The position numbers were made by a program, and so were the translations under genes. A stretch of DNA of 64,000 nucleotides from Paracoccaceae bacterium. GTDB lineage: Bacteria > Pseudomonadota > Alphaproteobacteria > Rhodobacterales > Rhodobacteraceae. Under the pieces are notes generated by a model. The model was not told where the DNA came from, ran no database searches, and was given only the letters and a program-made list of their open reading frames with translations. The stretch lies in the NCBI GenBank assembly GCA_027486345.1, contig JAIXPH010000062.1:34619-98618 (forward strand). The letters are read 5' to 3'. Shown here in pieces: positions 27,106-35,907 of this stretch. Every line of letters begins with the position of its first letter. Within the stretch, counting starts at the first letter, position 1.

Positions 27106-27411
27106 TCAGGCCTTTGCGGCCCATCCGTCGGCGTCGATCAGCGCCTTGAGGCGCGCGGTGTCATACTCGGCTTCCAGACGGTCCGCCTCGGCGCGGGCGA
27201 TCTGGTCGGGGTCGCCCTCCACCTCATAGGGGGCGGCTTTGCGCCATTCGGCAAGGTAGCTGTCGGTGTCGCGTGCGCCCACTTTCATGGCGCAGCGGTC
27301 GATGGCCTGCTCGAAGCGTTCGGTCAGTTGGACCTTGGACCCACGCCGTCCCTTGCCCACGATGACCTGCGCCGGAATATCGCGCCAAAAGACCACGGTA
27401 ACATCAGCCAT
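27106..27411 (-). CDS. Small 'virulence factor' domain protein of the C1 operon
   Basis: This 101-aa protein starts MADVTVVFWRDIPAQVIVGKG, which I recognise as the short domain often called 'virulence factor' (PF13769-like) in alphaproteobacteria, although no role in virulence is known. It is commonly found just upstream of the methylenetetrahydrofolate reductase and pterin methyltransferase pair seen here. It probably helps that C1 pathway. The ATG at 27411 was taken because upstream codons are not conserved-looking. Confidence 0.78.
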   Translation of the reverse strand: MADVTVVFWRDIPAQVIVGKGRRGSKVQLTERFEQAIDRCAMKVGARDTDSYLAEWRKAAPYEVEGDPDQIARAEADRLEAEYDTARLKALIDADGWAAKA

Positions 27412-27598
27412 CCGATTCCCCCTTGCACTGCTGCCTTCGTTGATAGCGCCAGTCTGCGACAGCCGGAGTCGGTTTTCGACATGGCGCAGGCGGAAGGCGA
27501 CCCCGCCGCCCTGTCCACCCACCTAGCGCATCGCAGGGCCCCGCGCGACGGGCGCAAATGGAAAAATCTTCAACTCTGACTTGAAGTGGACGGAGGGT

Positions 27599-27622
27599 GG
27601 GGGGAGGACAAGACCTCCCCCC
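27599..27622. repeat. GC hairpin between the C1 operon and ppx
   Basis: A perfect 9-bp stem, ggggggagg and cctcccccc, closes a 6-nt loop (acaaga). There is no T-run beside it, so it is a weak terminator candidate at best; it lies upstream of both flanking genes, which are divergent. It might be a REP-type repeat or a protein-binding site. Confidence 0.45.
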
Positions 27623-27709
27623 GCACCCCCCACCCGTTCCCGGACTTCTTCGCTTGCGTCAGGGGGGCAGGGCGGATACCGTTAACGCAACCACACATGG
27701 AGGGCGGTC

Positions 27710-28849
27710 ATGACGCCCGAGCGTCCCCGGGGGGCGGACGCGATCCCTGCGCCTCGCGCCACGGCTGATCCCGGGCGCGCGCCGGTCGAACCGTCTGCTT
27801 CCCCCCCGCCGGAGCAGGCGCTGCTGTATGCGGCGCTTGATCTCGGCACAAACAGTTGCCGGATGCTGATTGCCCAACCGAAGGGCAGTCAGTTTCAGGT
27901 CGTGGACAGTTTTTCCAAGACTGTCCAACTCGGCGTGGGGCTTGAAGCCTCGGGCCGGTTGTCGCGTGCGTCGATGTCGCGGACGGTGCAGGCGCTGCGG
28001 ATCTGTCAGAAGAAAATCGAAAAGCACGGCGTGCGCCGGATGCGTCTGGTGGCGACCGAAGCCTGCCGCCGCGCGCGCAACGCGAAGGAATTCATCCGTC
28101 AGGTCCGGCGCGAAACCGGCCTGTCGCTGGAAATCATCGCGACAGAGGAAGAAGCGCAGTTGGCCGTCATCTCTTGCGCGCCCTTGGTCAGCCCGCGCAC
28201 CGAACAGCTTTTGGTGGTGGATATCGGCGGCGGGTCGACGGAACTGGTCTGGATCGACCTGTCCCGCGTGCCACCCGAGGAACGCCCGCGCGCCATCATG
28301 CGCCTGCATCGCGGCTTTCATGCCCAAGCCGAGCATGAGGCGCGGGTGGTGGACTGGATTTCCGTCCCCCTCGGCGTGGCCACGCTGAAAGACCAGTTCG
28401 CCGATGTCGAGGATGACGCCGCGCGCTTTGCCCTGATGTCGTGGTTCTTTGAGGAAAACCTGTCCAGCTTTTCGCCCTACAACCGCGAGAACCCGCGTGA
28501 AGGGTTCCAGATCATCGGCACCTCGGGCACGGTCACCACGGTGGCGGCGAGTTACCTGAACCTGCGCCGCTATGACCGGACCAAGGTGGACGGGTTGCAG
28601 ATGACCTCGGACCAGATCGACCATGTGATCCGCGATTACCTGTCGCTCGGCCCCGAAGGACGCCGCACCGATCCACGCATCGGACGCGACCGACATTCGC
28701 TGATCATGTCCGGGGCGGCTATCCTTCAGGCGCTGATGCGGATATGGCCGACGGATCGCCTGAGCGTGGCCGACCGTGGCCTGCGCGAGGGGCTCTTATA
28801 TGCACAGATGAGCGCCGATGGCGTTCTGGAAGACGGACCATTCGCATGA
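27710..28849 (+). CDS. ppx: Ppx/GppA exopolyphosphatase-family phosphatase
   Basis: This 379-aa member of the actin-fold phosphatases cleaves polyphosphate ends or pppGpp. The nucleotide-binding loops are [14 protein letters not shown] (near residue 43) and [14 protein letters not shown], with a Glu in the EEEAQLAV segment as expected for catalysis. The first 35 residues are Pro/Ala-rich and likely disordered. GGAGG lies seven bases before the ATG. The last four bases overlap the rlmE start (ATGA), so the pair is cotranscribed, an arrangement seen in other alphaproteobacteria. PPX and GppA activities cannot be told apart here. Confidence 0.92.
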   Translation: MTPERPRGADAIPAPRATADPGRAPVEPSASPPPEQALLYAALDLGTNSCRMLIAQPKGSQFQVVDSFSKTVQLGVGLEASGRLSRASMSRTVQALRICQKKIEKHGVRRMRLVATEACRRARNAKEFIRQVRRETGLSLEIIATEEEAQLAVISCAPLVSPRTEQLLVVDIGGGSTELVWIDLSRVPPEERPRAIMRLHRGFHAQAEHEARVVDWISVPLGVATLKDQFADVEDDAARFALMSWFFEENLSSFSPYNRENPREGFQIIGTSGTVTTVAASYLNLRRYDRTKVDGLQMTSDQIDHVIRDYLSLGPEGRRTDPRIGRDRHSLIMSGAAILQALMRIWPTDRLSVADRGLREGLLYAQMSADGVLEDGPFA

Positions 28850-29589
28850 CCGAAGGCAAGAACACCTCAGGCCGGGGCCAACGAGAGTTGCGCGTCCGGG
28901 TCAAGACCGCCAAGGGGCGCAAACTGTCCTCCACCCTCTGGCTGGAGCGGCAGTTGAACGACCCCTATGTCCAGCGCGCCAAGAAAGAGGGCTATCGCGG
29001 ACGGGCGGCCTACAAGATCCTCGAACTGGATGACAAATACGGCTTCCTCAAGCCGGGCTGCCGGGTGGTGGACCTTGGCTGTGCGCCGGGTGGGTGGTGT
29101 CAGGTCGCCGTGGCGCGGGTCAACGCGCTGGGAGAGAACCCGAAAAAACCGCAAGGGTCGGTGCTGGGCGTCGATTTGCAAGAGATCGACCCTATTCCCG
29201 GCGCGCAGATCCATGTGCTGGATTTCCTGTCGGATGAGGCGGATGCGCTGGTCAAGGGCTGGCTGGGCGGAAAGGCCGATGTGGTGATGTCCGACATGGC
29301 CGCCGCCGCCTCGGGCCACAAGGGCACCGACCACTTGCGCATCATCGCGCTGGTCGAGGCGGCGCTGGCCTTTGCCTTTGACGTGCTGGAAGAGGGCGGC
29401 ACCTTTGTCGCCAAGGTTCTGGCCGGCGGGGCCGAAAACGAGATGCAGACCCTGCTGAAAAAGAACTTCCGCAAGGTCGCCAATGTGAAGCCGCCTGCCA
29501 GCCGGTCTGACAGTTCCGAGAAATTCGTGGTGGCGCAGGGGTTCCGGGGCGGCAGTCTGGCGGCGGAGGTGGAGGGCGGGGAGGCGTGA
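28846..29589 (+). CDS. rlmE: 23S rRNA (uridine-2552 2'-O) methyltransferase
   Basis: This 247-aa member of the RrmJ/FtsJ fold transfers a methyl group from S-adenosylmethionine to U2552 of 23S rRNA. The SAM loop reads [15 protein letters not shown], the catalytic Asp appears in DVVMSDMAA, and FVAKVLAGG carries the catalytic Lys. The start at 28846 overlaps the ppx stop. The gene ends 43 bases before a structured repeat and faces a convergent gene, so the repeat may end its message. Confidence 0.94.
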   Translation: MTEGKNTSGRGQRELRVRVKTAKGRKLSSTLWLERQLNDPYVQRAKKEGYRGRAAYKILELDDKYGFLKPGCRVVDLGCAPGGWCQVAVARVNALGENPKKPQGSVLGVDLQEIDPIPGAQIHVLDFLSDEADALVKGWLGGKADVVMSDMAAAASGHKGTDHLRIIALVEAALAFAFDVLEEGGTFVAKVLAGGAENEMQTLLKKNFRKVANVKPPASRSDSSEKFVVAQGFRGGSLAAEVEGGEA

Positions 29590-29632
29590 ACCCGGCCTCT
29601 TGGCCTTTCTACATATAGTGACCGTTGGGATT

Positions 29633-29721
29633 GCCCCGATGCCCAAAGCATCGGGGCGCGCCCGCACCGCCCCCACGGGGCGGGCGCACATGTATGTGCA
29701 CCCACCCCGCGGTGCGGGCGC
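29633..29721. repeat. Structured intergenic repeat, copy A
   Basis: The element starts with a perfect hairpin, gccccgatgc / gcatcggggc, with loop ccaaa (29633-29657). Directly after it a 13-bp arm, gcgcccgcaccgc (29658-29670), pairs perfectly with gcggtgcgggcgc (29709-29721). Inside are a small gcccc/ggggc hairpin and the imperfect palindrome gcacatgtatgtgc. A second copy lies at 44614-44710 with an identical first hairpin but different, still pairing, arms. Both copies sit between convergent genes, which suggests a two-way terminator or a REP-like element. Confidence 0.8.
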
Positions 29722-29801
29722 GTCCCTTAGCGTTTCGTGTTGAAGGAAAAGAAAAAGGGCGCCGCTATGGCGCCCGCCTTCATCCCGGCTGATCCGTCTG
29801 A

Positions 29802-30371
29802 TCAACCGCCCCAGTGCCGCACCGGGCCGCAGTCCATGTGCACGAAATCCGACCGCGAATACCGCCCCACGCCACCCGCAGCGCAGGCCTCGGCGGCGCG
29901 GGCCATCTGGCTGACCGAACGCGACTTCAACCGCAGGTCCGCCGCCTGACCCTTCAGATGCAGCGAATTGCGCGCCACGCCAGACGACCGGCTGCGCAGC
30001 ATGGCGTTGGTCTTGGGGCAGCGATAGCCCGACAGCAGCGTGTAAGGTTCGGACACATCCATCAGGCTGTGCGCCGCGGCCATGATATCGACGGTGCGCG
30101 CATCCATCGACTTGACCTCATTCGTGCGCCAGTCGCGCATGAAGTGGTTGATTTCCTTCAGAACCTCCGGGATGTACTCACCTTCGACCCAATAGATCGT
30201 GTCGATGCTTTCCCCGGTGCGGCCCGAATACATCTTGATGCGGCGGATGTCGCCCGCCCCGCGCAACAGCCCGAAGGCGTTGGAATAGGTCGGCGCGGCG
30301 GCCACGGTCACGGCCGCAAAGGCACCAAGCAAGCCACGCCGCGATACGGTCATCGAAGAATTGATCGACAT
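29802..30371 (-). CDS. DUF882/M15-type peptidase-like protein with Tat signal
   Basis: The 189-aa product has a twin-arginine signal (SRRGLLGAFAAVTVAA, residues 10-25). Its folded domain resembles YcbK/DUF882 and the D-Ala-D-Ala carboxypeptidase-like M15 family: LLSGYRCPKTNAMLR, SLHLKGQAADL with His and Asp of the metal site, and FVHMDCGPVRHW with a third His. It should trim or bind peptidoglycan outside the inner membrane. It is divergent from an L,D-transpeptidase gene, a common pairing. The start at 30371 is chosen at the signal; a 944-aa open frame across both genes is an antisense artefact. Confidence 0.9.
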   Translation of the reverse strand: MSINSSMTVSRRGLLGAFAAVTVAAAPTYSNAFGLLRGAGDIRRIKMYSGRTGESIDTIYWVEGEYIPEVLKEINHFMRDWRTNEVKSMDARTVDIMAAAHSLMDVSEPYTLLSGYRCPKTNAMLRSRSSGVARNSLHLKGQAADLRLKSRSVSQMARAAEACAAGGVGRYSRSDFVHMDCGPVRHWGG

Positions 30372-30722
30372 GAACCCTGCCTGTCCCCGGTTTGACTTGC
30401 CGCCTGTATCGGCAGCTTTCGTGCCACTTTCCCCAAGTGCGTGAGTGTTATTGCACATGACCTGCCCTGTCCCAAGCGCCGAATCCCCGGATTGAGGCAT
30501 CCTTGCCGCCATCGGCAAATTTTTGCTGAAAGCCGCAACCGAGGGCGGGGAAAATCCGCCCATCCCGCATCGTTGCCAATTTGTGACAGGCCGATGGGGC
30601 TTGCCCTGCGGCGCGGTGGACAGTTTCGCGGGATTCGCGGCACAGTCTTTTGGCGGGCGCTCCGGTCGCAACGGTCGGGCGCGGCCCCCATATATGACGT
30701 TCTGCATTGCCTTGAGGTTCAG
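30372..30722. promoter_or_regulatory. Divergent promoter region of the DUF882 and L,D-transpeptidase genes
   Basis: This roughly 350-base region contains no convincing gene and must contain the start signals for both flanking cell-wall genes. It is slightly less GC-rich in places (for example around caaatttttgctgaaag near 30518), but I could not pick an unambiguous promoter. Confidence 0.4.
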
Positions 30723-32318
30723 ATGTTGCGCCTGCGATCCATTTCCCCGCTGCTTGCCCTCTGTGCCGCGCTGGCCGTTGCCGCTCCCTCCGGGGCTGTG
30801 GCGCAGGTGACCCCCTTCACCCAGTCCCTGGCCGAAGCGGCGGCGGCGGATGACACCATCGCGGCCTTCTATCAGGCCCGCGCCTATGCCCCGTTCTGGA
30901 CGCTGCCGGAACAGGCCGCCCGCCGGGTCGCGCTGTTTGCTGCGCTGGAACGCGCCGGGGACCATGGCCTGCCGGTGGCGCGCTATGATGCCGGGGCCTT
31001 GGCGCAGGCGATCCGCGCCGCACGGACCGAGGGCGATCTGGGCCGTCTGGAGGTCGCGCTGACCCGCGCCTTCCTGACCTATGCGCGCGACGTGCATTCG
31101 GGCGTGCTCGAACCCGCCAAGGTGGATGCGGGCATCCTGCGCGAGGTCACGCATGACGATCCGATGGCGCTGCTCAAGGGGTTTGAGTCGTCTGACCCCG
31201 CTGCCTTCCTGCGCGCCCTGCCGCCGCAATGGCCAGAATATGCGCGGCTGATGAAGGAAAAGATCGACCTTGAACGTGCCATCGCCGCAGGCGGCTGGGG
31301 GCCAGAGGTGACGGGCGGCAAGATCGAACCCGGTGCCAGCGGCGCGCGGGTGGTGGCGTTGCGTGACCGCTTGGCAGGGCAGGGCTATCTGACACGCTCT
31401 GCCACGCAGGAGTATGACGCCCGCATCACCCGCGCGGTGCAGCGGTTCCAGCTGGACCACGGCCTGACCGCCGATGGCGTGGCAGGGGACGGCACCTTGG
31501 CCGAGTTGAACATCCCGCCGCAGGACCGGCTGAAATCCGTCCTCGTCGCGATGGAGCGGTTGCGCTGGATGGCGGGCACCGACCGGGGGGAGCGCTACGT
31601 CTGGGTCAACCAGCCCGACTTCACCGCCCAGATCATCAAGGGCGGGGCGGTGGAATTCCAGACCCGCGCCGTGATCGGCAAGAACGTCCCCGACCAGCGC
31701 AGCCCGGAATTTTCCGACCAGATGGAGCATATGGTGGTCAACCCGTCTTGGGGCGTGCCACGGTCCATCATCGTCAAGGAATACCTGCCGCTGTTGCAGG
31801 CCAATCCGAACGCCGTGGCGCATTTGCAGGTGGTCGATGGCAATGGCCGCGTCGTCCCGCGCGAGGCCGTCAATTTCGCGGGCTATACGGCGCGCAGCTT
31901 TCCCTTTGGTCTGCGCCAGCCGCCCTCGGACGGCAATGCCTTGGGCAAGGTGAAGTTCATGTTCCCCAACCCTTACAACATCTACCTGCACGACACCCCC
32001 GCGAAAGAACTCTTCGCGCATGAGGTGCGGGCCTATTCCCACGGCTGCATCCGTCTGGGCGATCCCTTTGACTTCGCTTATGCCCTCTTGTCGGTGCAAT
32101 CGGCGGACCCCAAGGCCAAGTTCCAGACAGCGCTGGACAGCGATCTGGAAACGGTGGTGAAGCTCGACAAACCCCTGCCGGTGCATCTGGTCTATTTCAC
32201 CGCCTGGCCCGATGCGAAAGGCAACATGACCTGGCGGCGCGATGTCTATGGCCGCGACGGGCGCATCTTTGACGCGCTGACCGAGGCCGGGGTGGTCTTG
32301 GGCGGGGTTCAGGGGTAA
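30723..32318 (+). CDS. L,D-transpeptidase (YcbB/LdtD-like)
   Basis: This 531-aa secreted enzyme makes 3-3 cross-links in peptidoglycan or attaches proteins to it. It has a signal peptide (about residues 1-28, cut near AVAQ), an N-terminal helical region, a peptidoglycan-binding domain (around VVALRDRLAGQGYL, about 205-265), and a YkuD catalytic domain with YSHGCIRLGD; Cys442 is the nucleophile. The length and the insertion before the catalytic motif fit the YcbB class. GAGG precedes the ATG by about five bases. It lies upstream of lpxD on the same strand, with a 50-base gap. Confidence 0.92.
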   Translation: MLRLRSISPLLALCAALAVAAPSGAVAQVTPFTQSLAEAAAADDTIAAFYQARAYAPFWTLPEQAARRVALFAALERAGDHGLPVARYDAGALAQAIRAARTEGDLGRLEVALTRAFLTYARDVHSGVLEPAKVDAGILREVTHDDPMALLKGFESSDPAAFLRALPPQWPEYARLMKEKIDLERAIAAGGWGPEVTGGKIEPGASGARVVALRDRLAGQGYLTRSATQEYDARITRAVQRFQLDHGLTADGVAGDGTLAELNIPPQDRLKSVLVAMERLRWMAGTDRGERYVWVNQPDFTAQIIKGGAVEFQTRAVIGKNVPDQRSPEFSDQMEHMVVNPSWGVPRSIIVKEYLPLLQANPNAVAHLQVVDGNGRVVPREAVNFAGYTARSFPFGLRQPPSDGNALGKVKFMFPNPYNIYLHDTPAKELFAHEVRAYSHGCIRLGDPFDFAYALLSVQSADPKAKFQTALDSDLETVVKLDKPLPVHLVYFTAWPDAKGNMTWRRDVYGRDGRIFDALTEAGVVLGGVQG

Positions 32319-32368
32319 ACCTGTCGCAAGCGGGGCGACCAGACCCCCGGACAGCCGGAGTTGACGAC

Positions 32369-33463
32369 ATGGCCCATAGCATCCGCGACATCGCCACCGC
32401 CTTGGGGGCAGAGGCGGCGGGCGATCTGACGCTGACCGTGACCCATGCCAGTGAACCGCAGGCGGCGGGGACCGACGCCTTGGCCTTGGCGATGAGTCCC
32501 AAATACGCCGAAGCCCTGCCGAAAGGGCGGGCGCAGGCGGCGCTGGTCTGGCCGGGGGCGGATTGGCAGGCGCTGGGGCTGAAAGCGGCGATCTTTGCGC
32601 CGCGCGGGCGCTTGGCGATGGCGGGCTTGTCGGCAATCTTCGATCCGGGTCCAGAGATTGCGCCGGGCATTCACCCCATGACGGTGGTTGATCCGTCGGC
32701 CCAGATCGGCGACGGGGCCGCCATTGGCCCCTTCGTCACCATCGGGCGGGGCGCGGTGATCGGCCCGCGCGCGCGCATCGCCGCCCATGCCAGCATCGCC
32801 GAAGGGGCGCGGATCGGGGCGGATGCCCTGATCCTGCACGGCGCGCGGATCATGGCGCGGGTGGTGATCGGGGACAGATTCATCTGCCATCCGGGGGCTG
32901 TCATCGGCGCGGACGGGTTCTCTTTTGTCACGCCCGAGAAATCCGGGGTTGAAGAAATCCGCGAAACCCTCGGGGAACGCAGCGAAATCCGCGCGCAAAG
33001 CTGGACGCGGATCCACTCGCTTGGGTCCGTCAGCATCGGCGATGATGTGGAAATCGGGGCCAATTCCTGCATCGATCGGGGCACGATCCGCGATACCTCC
33101 ATCGGATCGGGGACCAAGCTCGATAACCTTGTCCACATCGGCCACAATGTGCAGGTGGGCCGTGACTGCCTGCTGTGCGGGCAGGTCGGCATCGCGGGAT
33201 CGTCGCGCATCGGCGACCGGGTGGTGCTGGCCGGGCAATGCGGTGTGAACGATAACATCTTCGTGGGCGACGATGTCATCGCGGGCGGCGGCACCAAGAT
33301 ATTCACCAATGCGCCCGCCGGGCGGGTGCTTCTGGGGTATCCTGCGATCAAGATGGAAACTCATGTGGAGTTGCAAAAGGCCCAACGCCGCTTGCCACGG
33401 CTGGCGGCACGGGTGGCAGAGCTTGAAAAAACCGTCATGCAACGGTCACAGGACACAGAGTAA
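32369..33463 (+). CDS. lpxD: UDP-3-O-acylglucosamine N-acyltransferase
   Basis: This 364-aa enzyme adds the second 3-hydroxyacyl chain, from acyl carrier protein, to UDP-acylglucosamine in lipid A synthesis. It has an N-terminal uridine-binding domain and a long left-handed beta-helix of hexapeptide repeats (IGDGAAIGPFVTIG and onward), with the catalytic His region LDNLVHIGHNVQVG. Length is normal. It is separated from the usual fabZ-lpxA-lpxB genes and sits instead beside an acyl carrier protein and a ketoacyl synthase, which could supply its acyl donor. Confidence 0.94.
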   Translation: MAHSIRDIATALGAEAAGDLTLTVTHASEPQAAGTDALALAMSPKYAEALPKGRAQAALVWPGADWQALGLKAAIFAPRGRLAMAGLSAIFDPGPEIAPGIHPMTVVDPSAQIGDGAAIGPFVTIGRGAVIGPRARIAAHASIAEGARIGADALILHGARIMARVVIGDRFICHPGAVIGADGFSFVTPEKSGVEEIRETLGERSEIRAQSWTRIHSLGSVSIGDDVEIGANSCIDRGTIRDTSIGSGTKLDNLVHIGHNVQVGRDCLLCGQVGIAGSSRIGDRVVLAGQCGVNDNIFVGDDVIAGGGTKIFTNAPAGRVLLGYPAIKMETHVELQKAQRRLPRLAARVAELEKTVMQRSQDTE

Positions 33464-33493
33464 ACCGAGCGCGAACCGGAACAGGGGGCCGAC

Positions 33494-33754
33494 ATGGACA
33501 CCACCACCAAGGTCATCGAGATTCTCGCCGCGCAGGCCTTGCGCGATCCCGCCACCATCGGGCCACAGGATACCTTGGCGACGCTGGGGCTCGACAGCCT
33601 CGGGCTGGTCGAGGTGATCTTCGCGCTGGAAGAGGCCTTCGACATCGCCATCCCCTTCAACGCCAATGATCCGGGTGACAGCGGGTTCGACATCTCCTCC
33701 GTCGCGGGACTGATCGGCGCGGTCGAGGGGCTTTTGGGCCAGAAAGCGGCCTGA
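33494..33754 (+). CDS. Acyl carrier protein
   Basis: This 86-aa carrier has the phosphopantetheine attachment site in LGLDSLGLVEV (Ser36) and an acidic helix II, EVIFALEEAFDIAIPF. It is longer and less similar to the housekeeping AcpP than expected and could be a dedicated carrier for lipid A acyl chains, given lpxD upstream and a fabF-like gene 7 bases downstream. This dedicated role is an inference. Confidence 0.9.
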   Translation: MDTTTKVIEILAAQALRDPATIGPQDTLATLGLDSLGLVEVIFALEEAFDIAIPFNANDPGDSGFDISSVAGLIGAVEGLLGQKAA

Positions 33755-33761
33755 TCCGGCC

Positions 33762-34967
33762 ATGACCCGCCGCGTTGTCATCACCGGGGCGGGCACGGTC
33801 AATGCCTTGGGCGGCGATGTGCCTGCGACCTTGGCCGCGATGCGTGCGGGGCGCGGGGCCATCGGCGCGATTGACCTGCCCGACCTTGACCGTCTGTCCA
33901 TCCGCATCGGCGCGCAGGTGCCCCATTGGGATGCCGCCGCGCGCTTTGATCTGCGCAGCCTCGCGCTTTACGACCGCTGCACGCAATTCGCGCTGACCGC
34001 CGCGCAAGAGGCGGTGGCACGCGCGGGCCTGACCGGGCCGCTTGGTCCCCGCGCTGGCGTCATCATGGGCACGGCGGCGGGTGGCATCCAGACCTGGGAA
34101 GATAACTACCGCGCGGTGTTTCAGGATGGCAAAAGCCGGGTGCACCCCCTGACCGTGCCAAAGCTGATGAGCAACGCCGCCGCCGCCCATCTGGCGATGG
34201 CCTACGGCCTGACCGGCCCTGCGCTTACCGTCGCCACCGCCTGTGCTGCATCTAACCACGCCATCGGTCTGGCCTTCCAGATGCTGCGCGCAGGGATAGC
34301 CGATGTCATGCTGACCGGCGGGGCTGAGGCGATGCTGTGCTTTGGCGGCATCAAGGCGTGGGAGGGGCTGCGCGTCCTGTCGCCCGACGGTTGCCGCCCC
34401 TTCAGCCGTAGCCGCAACGGCATGGTGATGGGCGAGGGCGCAGGGGTCTTTGTGCTGGAAGACCGCGACCATGCACTGGCGCGGGGTGCCGAGATTTGGG
34501 CCGAGGTGGCGGGTTTCGCCATGACCGCGGATGCGTCGGACATCGTGATGCCCTCCCAGGACGGGGCCGCGCGGGCGCTGGCGGGGGCGCTGGCGGATGC
34601 GGGACTGTCGGCAAAGGATGTCGGCTATATCAACGCCCATGGCACTGGCACGGCGGCCAATGACCGGACGGAAACGGCGGCGATCCGGGCGGTGTTCGGC
34701 GATCATGCCGACCGGCTGGCGGTGTCGTCCACCAAGGCGATGCACGGCCATCTGATTGGCGCGACCGGCGCGGTGGAACTGCTGGCGGTGGTGATGGCCC
34801 TGCGCGATGGCATCCTTGCCCCCACGATCAACCATGATGGCGGTGACGCCGATTGCGATCTGGACGTGGTGCCGAACGCGGCGCGGCAGGCCGATGTGGC
34901 GGCGGCGCTGTCAAATGCCTTTGCCTTTGGCGGCATGAATGCGGTGCTGGCGCTCAGGCGCGCATGA
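33762..34967 (+). CDS. 3-oxoacyl-ACP synthase II (FabF-like)
   Basis: This 401-aa condensing enzyme extends acyl chains on acyl carrier protein. The Cys-His-His triad is visible: the nucleophile in ATACAASNHA, the first His in NAHGTGTAAND, and the second in TKAMHGHLIGATGA; the C-terminal NAFAFGGMNA is also typical. It is probably a second, specialised ketoacyl synthase coupled to the carrier upstream and lpxD, because the primary fabF normally sits beside acpP and fabD/fabG. A strong hairpin follows its stop codon at once. Confidence 0.92.
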   Translation: MTRRVVITGAGTVNALGGDVPATLAAMRAGRGAIGAIDLPDLDRLSIRIGAQVPHWDAAARFDLRSLALYDRCTQFALTAAQEAVARAGLTGPLGPRAGVIMGTAAGGIQTWEDNYRAVFQDGKSRVHPLTVPKLMSNAAAAHLAMAYGLTGPALTVATACAASNHAIGLAFQMLRAGIADVMLTGGAEAMLCFGGIKAWEGLRVLSPDGCRPFSRSRNGMVMGEGAGVFVLEDRDHALARGAEIWAEVAGFAMTADASDIVMPSQDGAARALAGALADAGLSAKDVGYINAHGTGTAANDRTETAAIRAVFGDHADRLAVSSTKAMHGHLIGATGAVELLAVVMALRDGILAPTINHDGGDADCDLDVVPNAARQADVAAALSNAFAFGGMNAVLALRRA

Positions 34968-34970
34968 AAA

Positions 34971-34997
34971 CACCGCCGCATCGGGAATGCGGCGGTG
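34971..34997. terminator. Hairpin between fabF-like gene and ialB-like gene
   Basis: A perfect 11-bp stem, caccgccgcat / atgcggcggtg, closes a 5-nt loop (cggga). It lies between convergent genes, only three bases after the fabF-like stop codon. An A-run precedes it on the plus strand, which is a T-run on the minus strand, so it should stop transcription from the ialB side and may act in both directions. Confidence 0.75.
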
Positions 34998-35015
34998 CGG
35001 GGCCTGATTGGACGC

Positions 35016-35654
35016 TTACTCTTTGGGCGCTTCGGGCGCGGGCAGGGCGGCGTTGTTGGCCTTCACGGCCTCGAACCCGGCGGTGAAGCCCTTGAGCGAC
35101 GCTTCCAGAACCACTTGCTGATCCGGAGCGACGGCGGGAACGATGGTCACGATGGCCTTGTCGCCCTTGCGCAGCGCATCCATCTCGGCGGCGGTAAAGC
35201 CGACGCGGGCGACGCAACCGATGCGGGCGCAGAAGGTGAAGGGATAGACCTTCGCTTCGGCTCCATCGATGGCGATGCGCAGACCGTCGGTCAATTGGGT
35301 TTCCAGCGGCGCGATCACCGTGGCACCGGCCACAGCCTCACCGCCTTCGGGCAGGTCGAAGAGGTTGAATTCCGCCACCGAGGTGCCCTGACCGTCCTTC
35401 AGCAACTGGTAAAGCTGGCAGGGGTCTTGCCCGGTTTCGGTCCGCACGCAGCGCAGGTCCCAGGCGTCGTAGACGGCCTTGGAATAGGTGGACCCGACCG
35501 CGTTGGGGTCTTGGGCGGGCTGGCCCATGGCCAGATCAGCGGGCGCTTCGGCAGCAGGCGCTTCGGTCGGCGCGGCGGTCTCTTGCGCCAAGGCGGCAAA
35601 CCCCGTCACGGCAAGGCCGAGTGTCAGGGCGAGGGTAAGGCGAAGTTGGGTCAT
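35016..35654 (-). CDS. IalB-family secreted protein
   Basis: The 212-aa product has a signal peptide of about 23 residues (cut near ALAQ), an acidic/Ala-rich linker, and a domain of the invasion-associated locus B family: CVRTETGQDPCQLYQLL, VIAPLETQLTDGLRI and CARIGCVARVGF, with cysteines that probably pair. IalB proteins are periplasmic and of uncertain function; the name from Bartonella should not imply virulence here. The start at 35654 was chosen at the signal peptide. It is transcribed away from the HerA-like gene. Confidence 0.87.
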   Translation of the reverse strand: MTQLRLTLALTLGLAVTGFAALAQETAAPTEAPAAEAPADLAMGQPAQDPNAVGSTYSKAVYDAWDLRCVRTETGQDPCQLYQLLKDGQGTSVAEFNLFDLPEGGEAVAGATVIAPLETQLTDGLRIAIDGAEAKVYPFTFCARIGCVARVGFTAAEMDALRKGDKAIVTIVPAVAPDQQVVLEASLKGFTAGFEAVKANNAALPAPEAPKE

Positions 35655-35797
35655 GGACTGTCCTGTTTCGTCCGGTACGTTCGCGCCGCGCATAGCATGC
35701 AGCGCCATGGGTGTCAGGCCCCAAAAGCGGGACGGGTCATAGCCCGCCGATCAAAGCGGCGCGGAGGGGGAACACAGCGCCGTCGAACTGTCACACC

Positions 35798-35872
35798 AAA
35801 ACGAAAAGGGCCGGCAACCCGGCCCTTCCCACATTATTTTTTTGCTCCCTGTCGGACTGGCCGACTTCATGG
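35798..35872 (-). ncRNA. Candidate small RNA upstream of ialB
   Basis: On the minus strand a promoter-like pair (TTGACG, 17 bases, TAGCGT) is followed by about 75 bases that end in a strong terminator hairpin with flanking T-runs. Inside is a small hairpin, gtcgg-ccagt-ccgac, and an A-rich single-stranded stretch (aaaaaaataatg). This is the layout of a trans-acting small RNA. A short frame starting ATGAAGTCGGCC also exists, so a leader peptide or the mRNA leader of ialB is possible, although the terminator lies well before the ialB start. Ends are estimates. Confidence 0.5.
35806..35827 (-). terminator. Terminator hairpin of the candidate small RNA
   Basis: A 9-bp stem, aagggccgg / ccggccctt, with loop caac, is followed on the minus strand by TTCGTTTT. 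On the plus strand a run of seven T occurs about 9 bases past the stem, so it may also act in that direction. It lies between the divergent ialB-like and HerA-like genes, where no protein-coding message would need to end. Confidence 0.7.
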
Positions 35873-35878
35873 GTAGGG

Positions 35879-35907
35879 ACGCTATTGCGCTTTTCAGGTT
35901 CCGTCAA
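35879..35907 (-). promoter_or_regulatory. Sigma-70-like promoter for the candidate small RNA
   Basis: The -35 box TTGACG (35902-35907) and the -10 box TAGCGT (35879-35884) are separated by 17 bases on the minus strand. The -35 match is very good, the -10 only moderate. Transcription would begin near 35872. Confidence 0.5.

Noticed and set aside
29802..32636. A 944-aa open frame on the minus strand covering the L,D-transpeptidase gene
   Set aside because: It is an antisense open frame of high-GC DNA. The real genes are the DUF882 gene at its 3' end and the transpeptidase on the other strand, both with signal peptides and conserved motifs.
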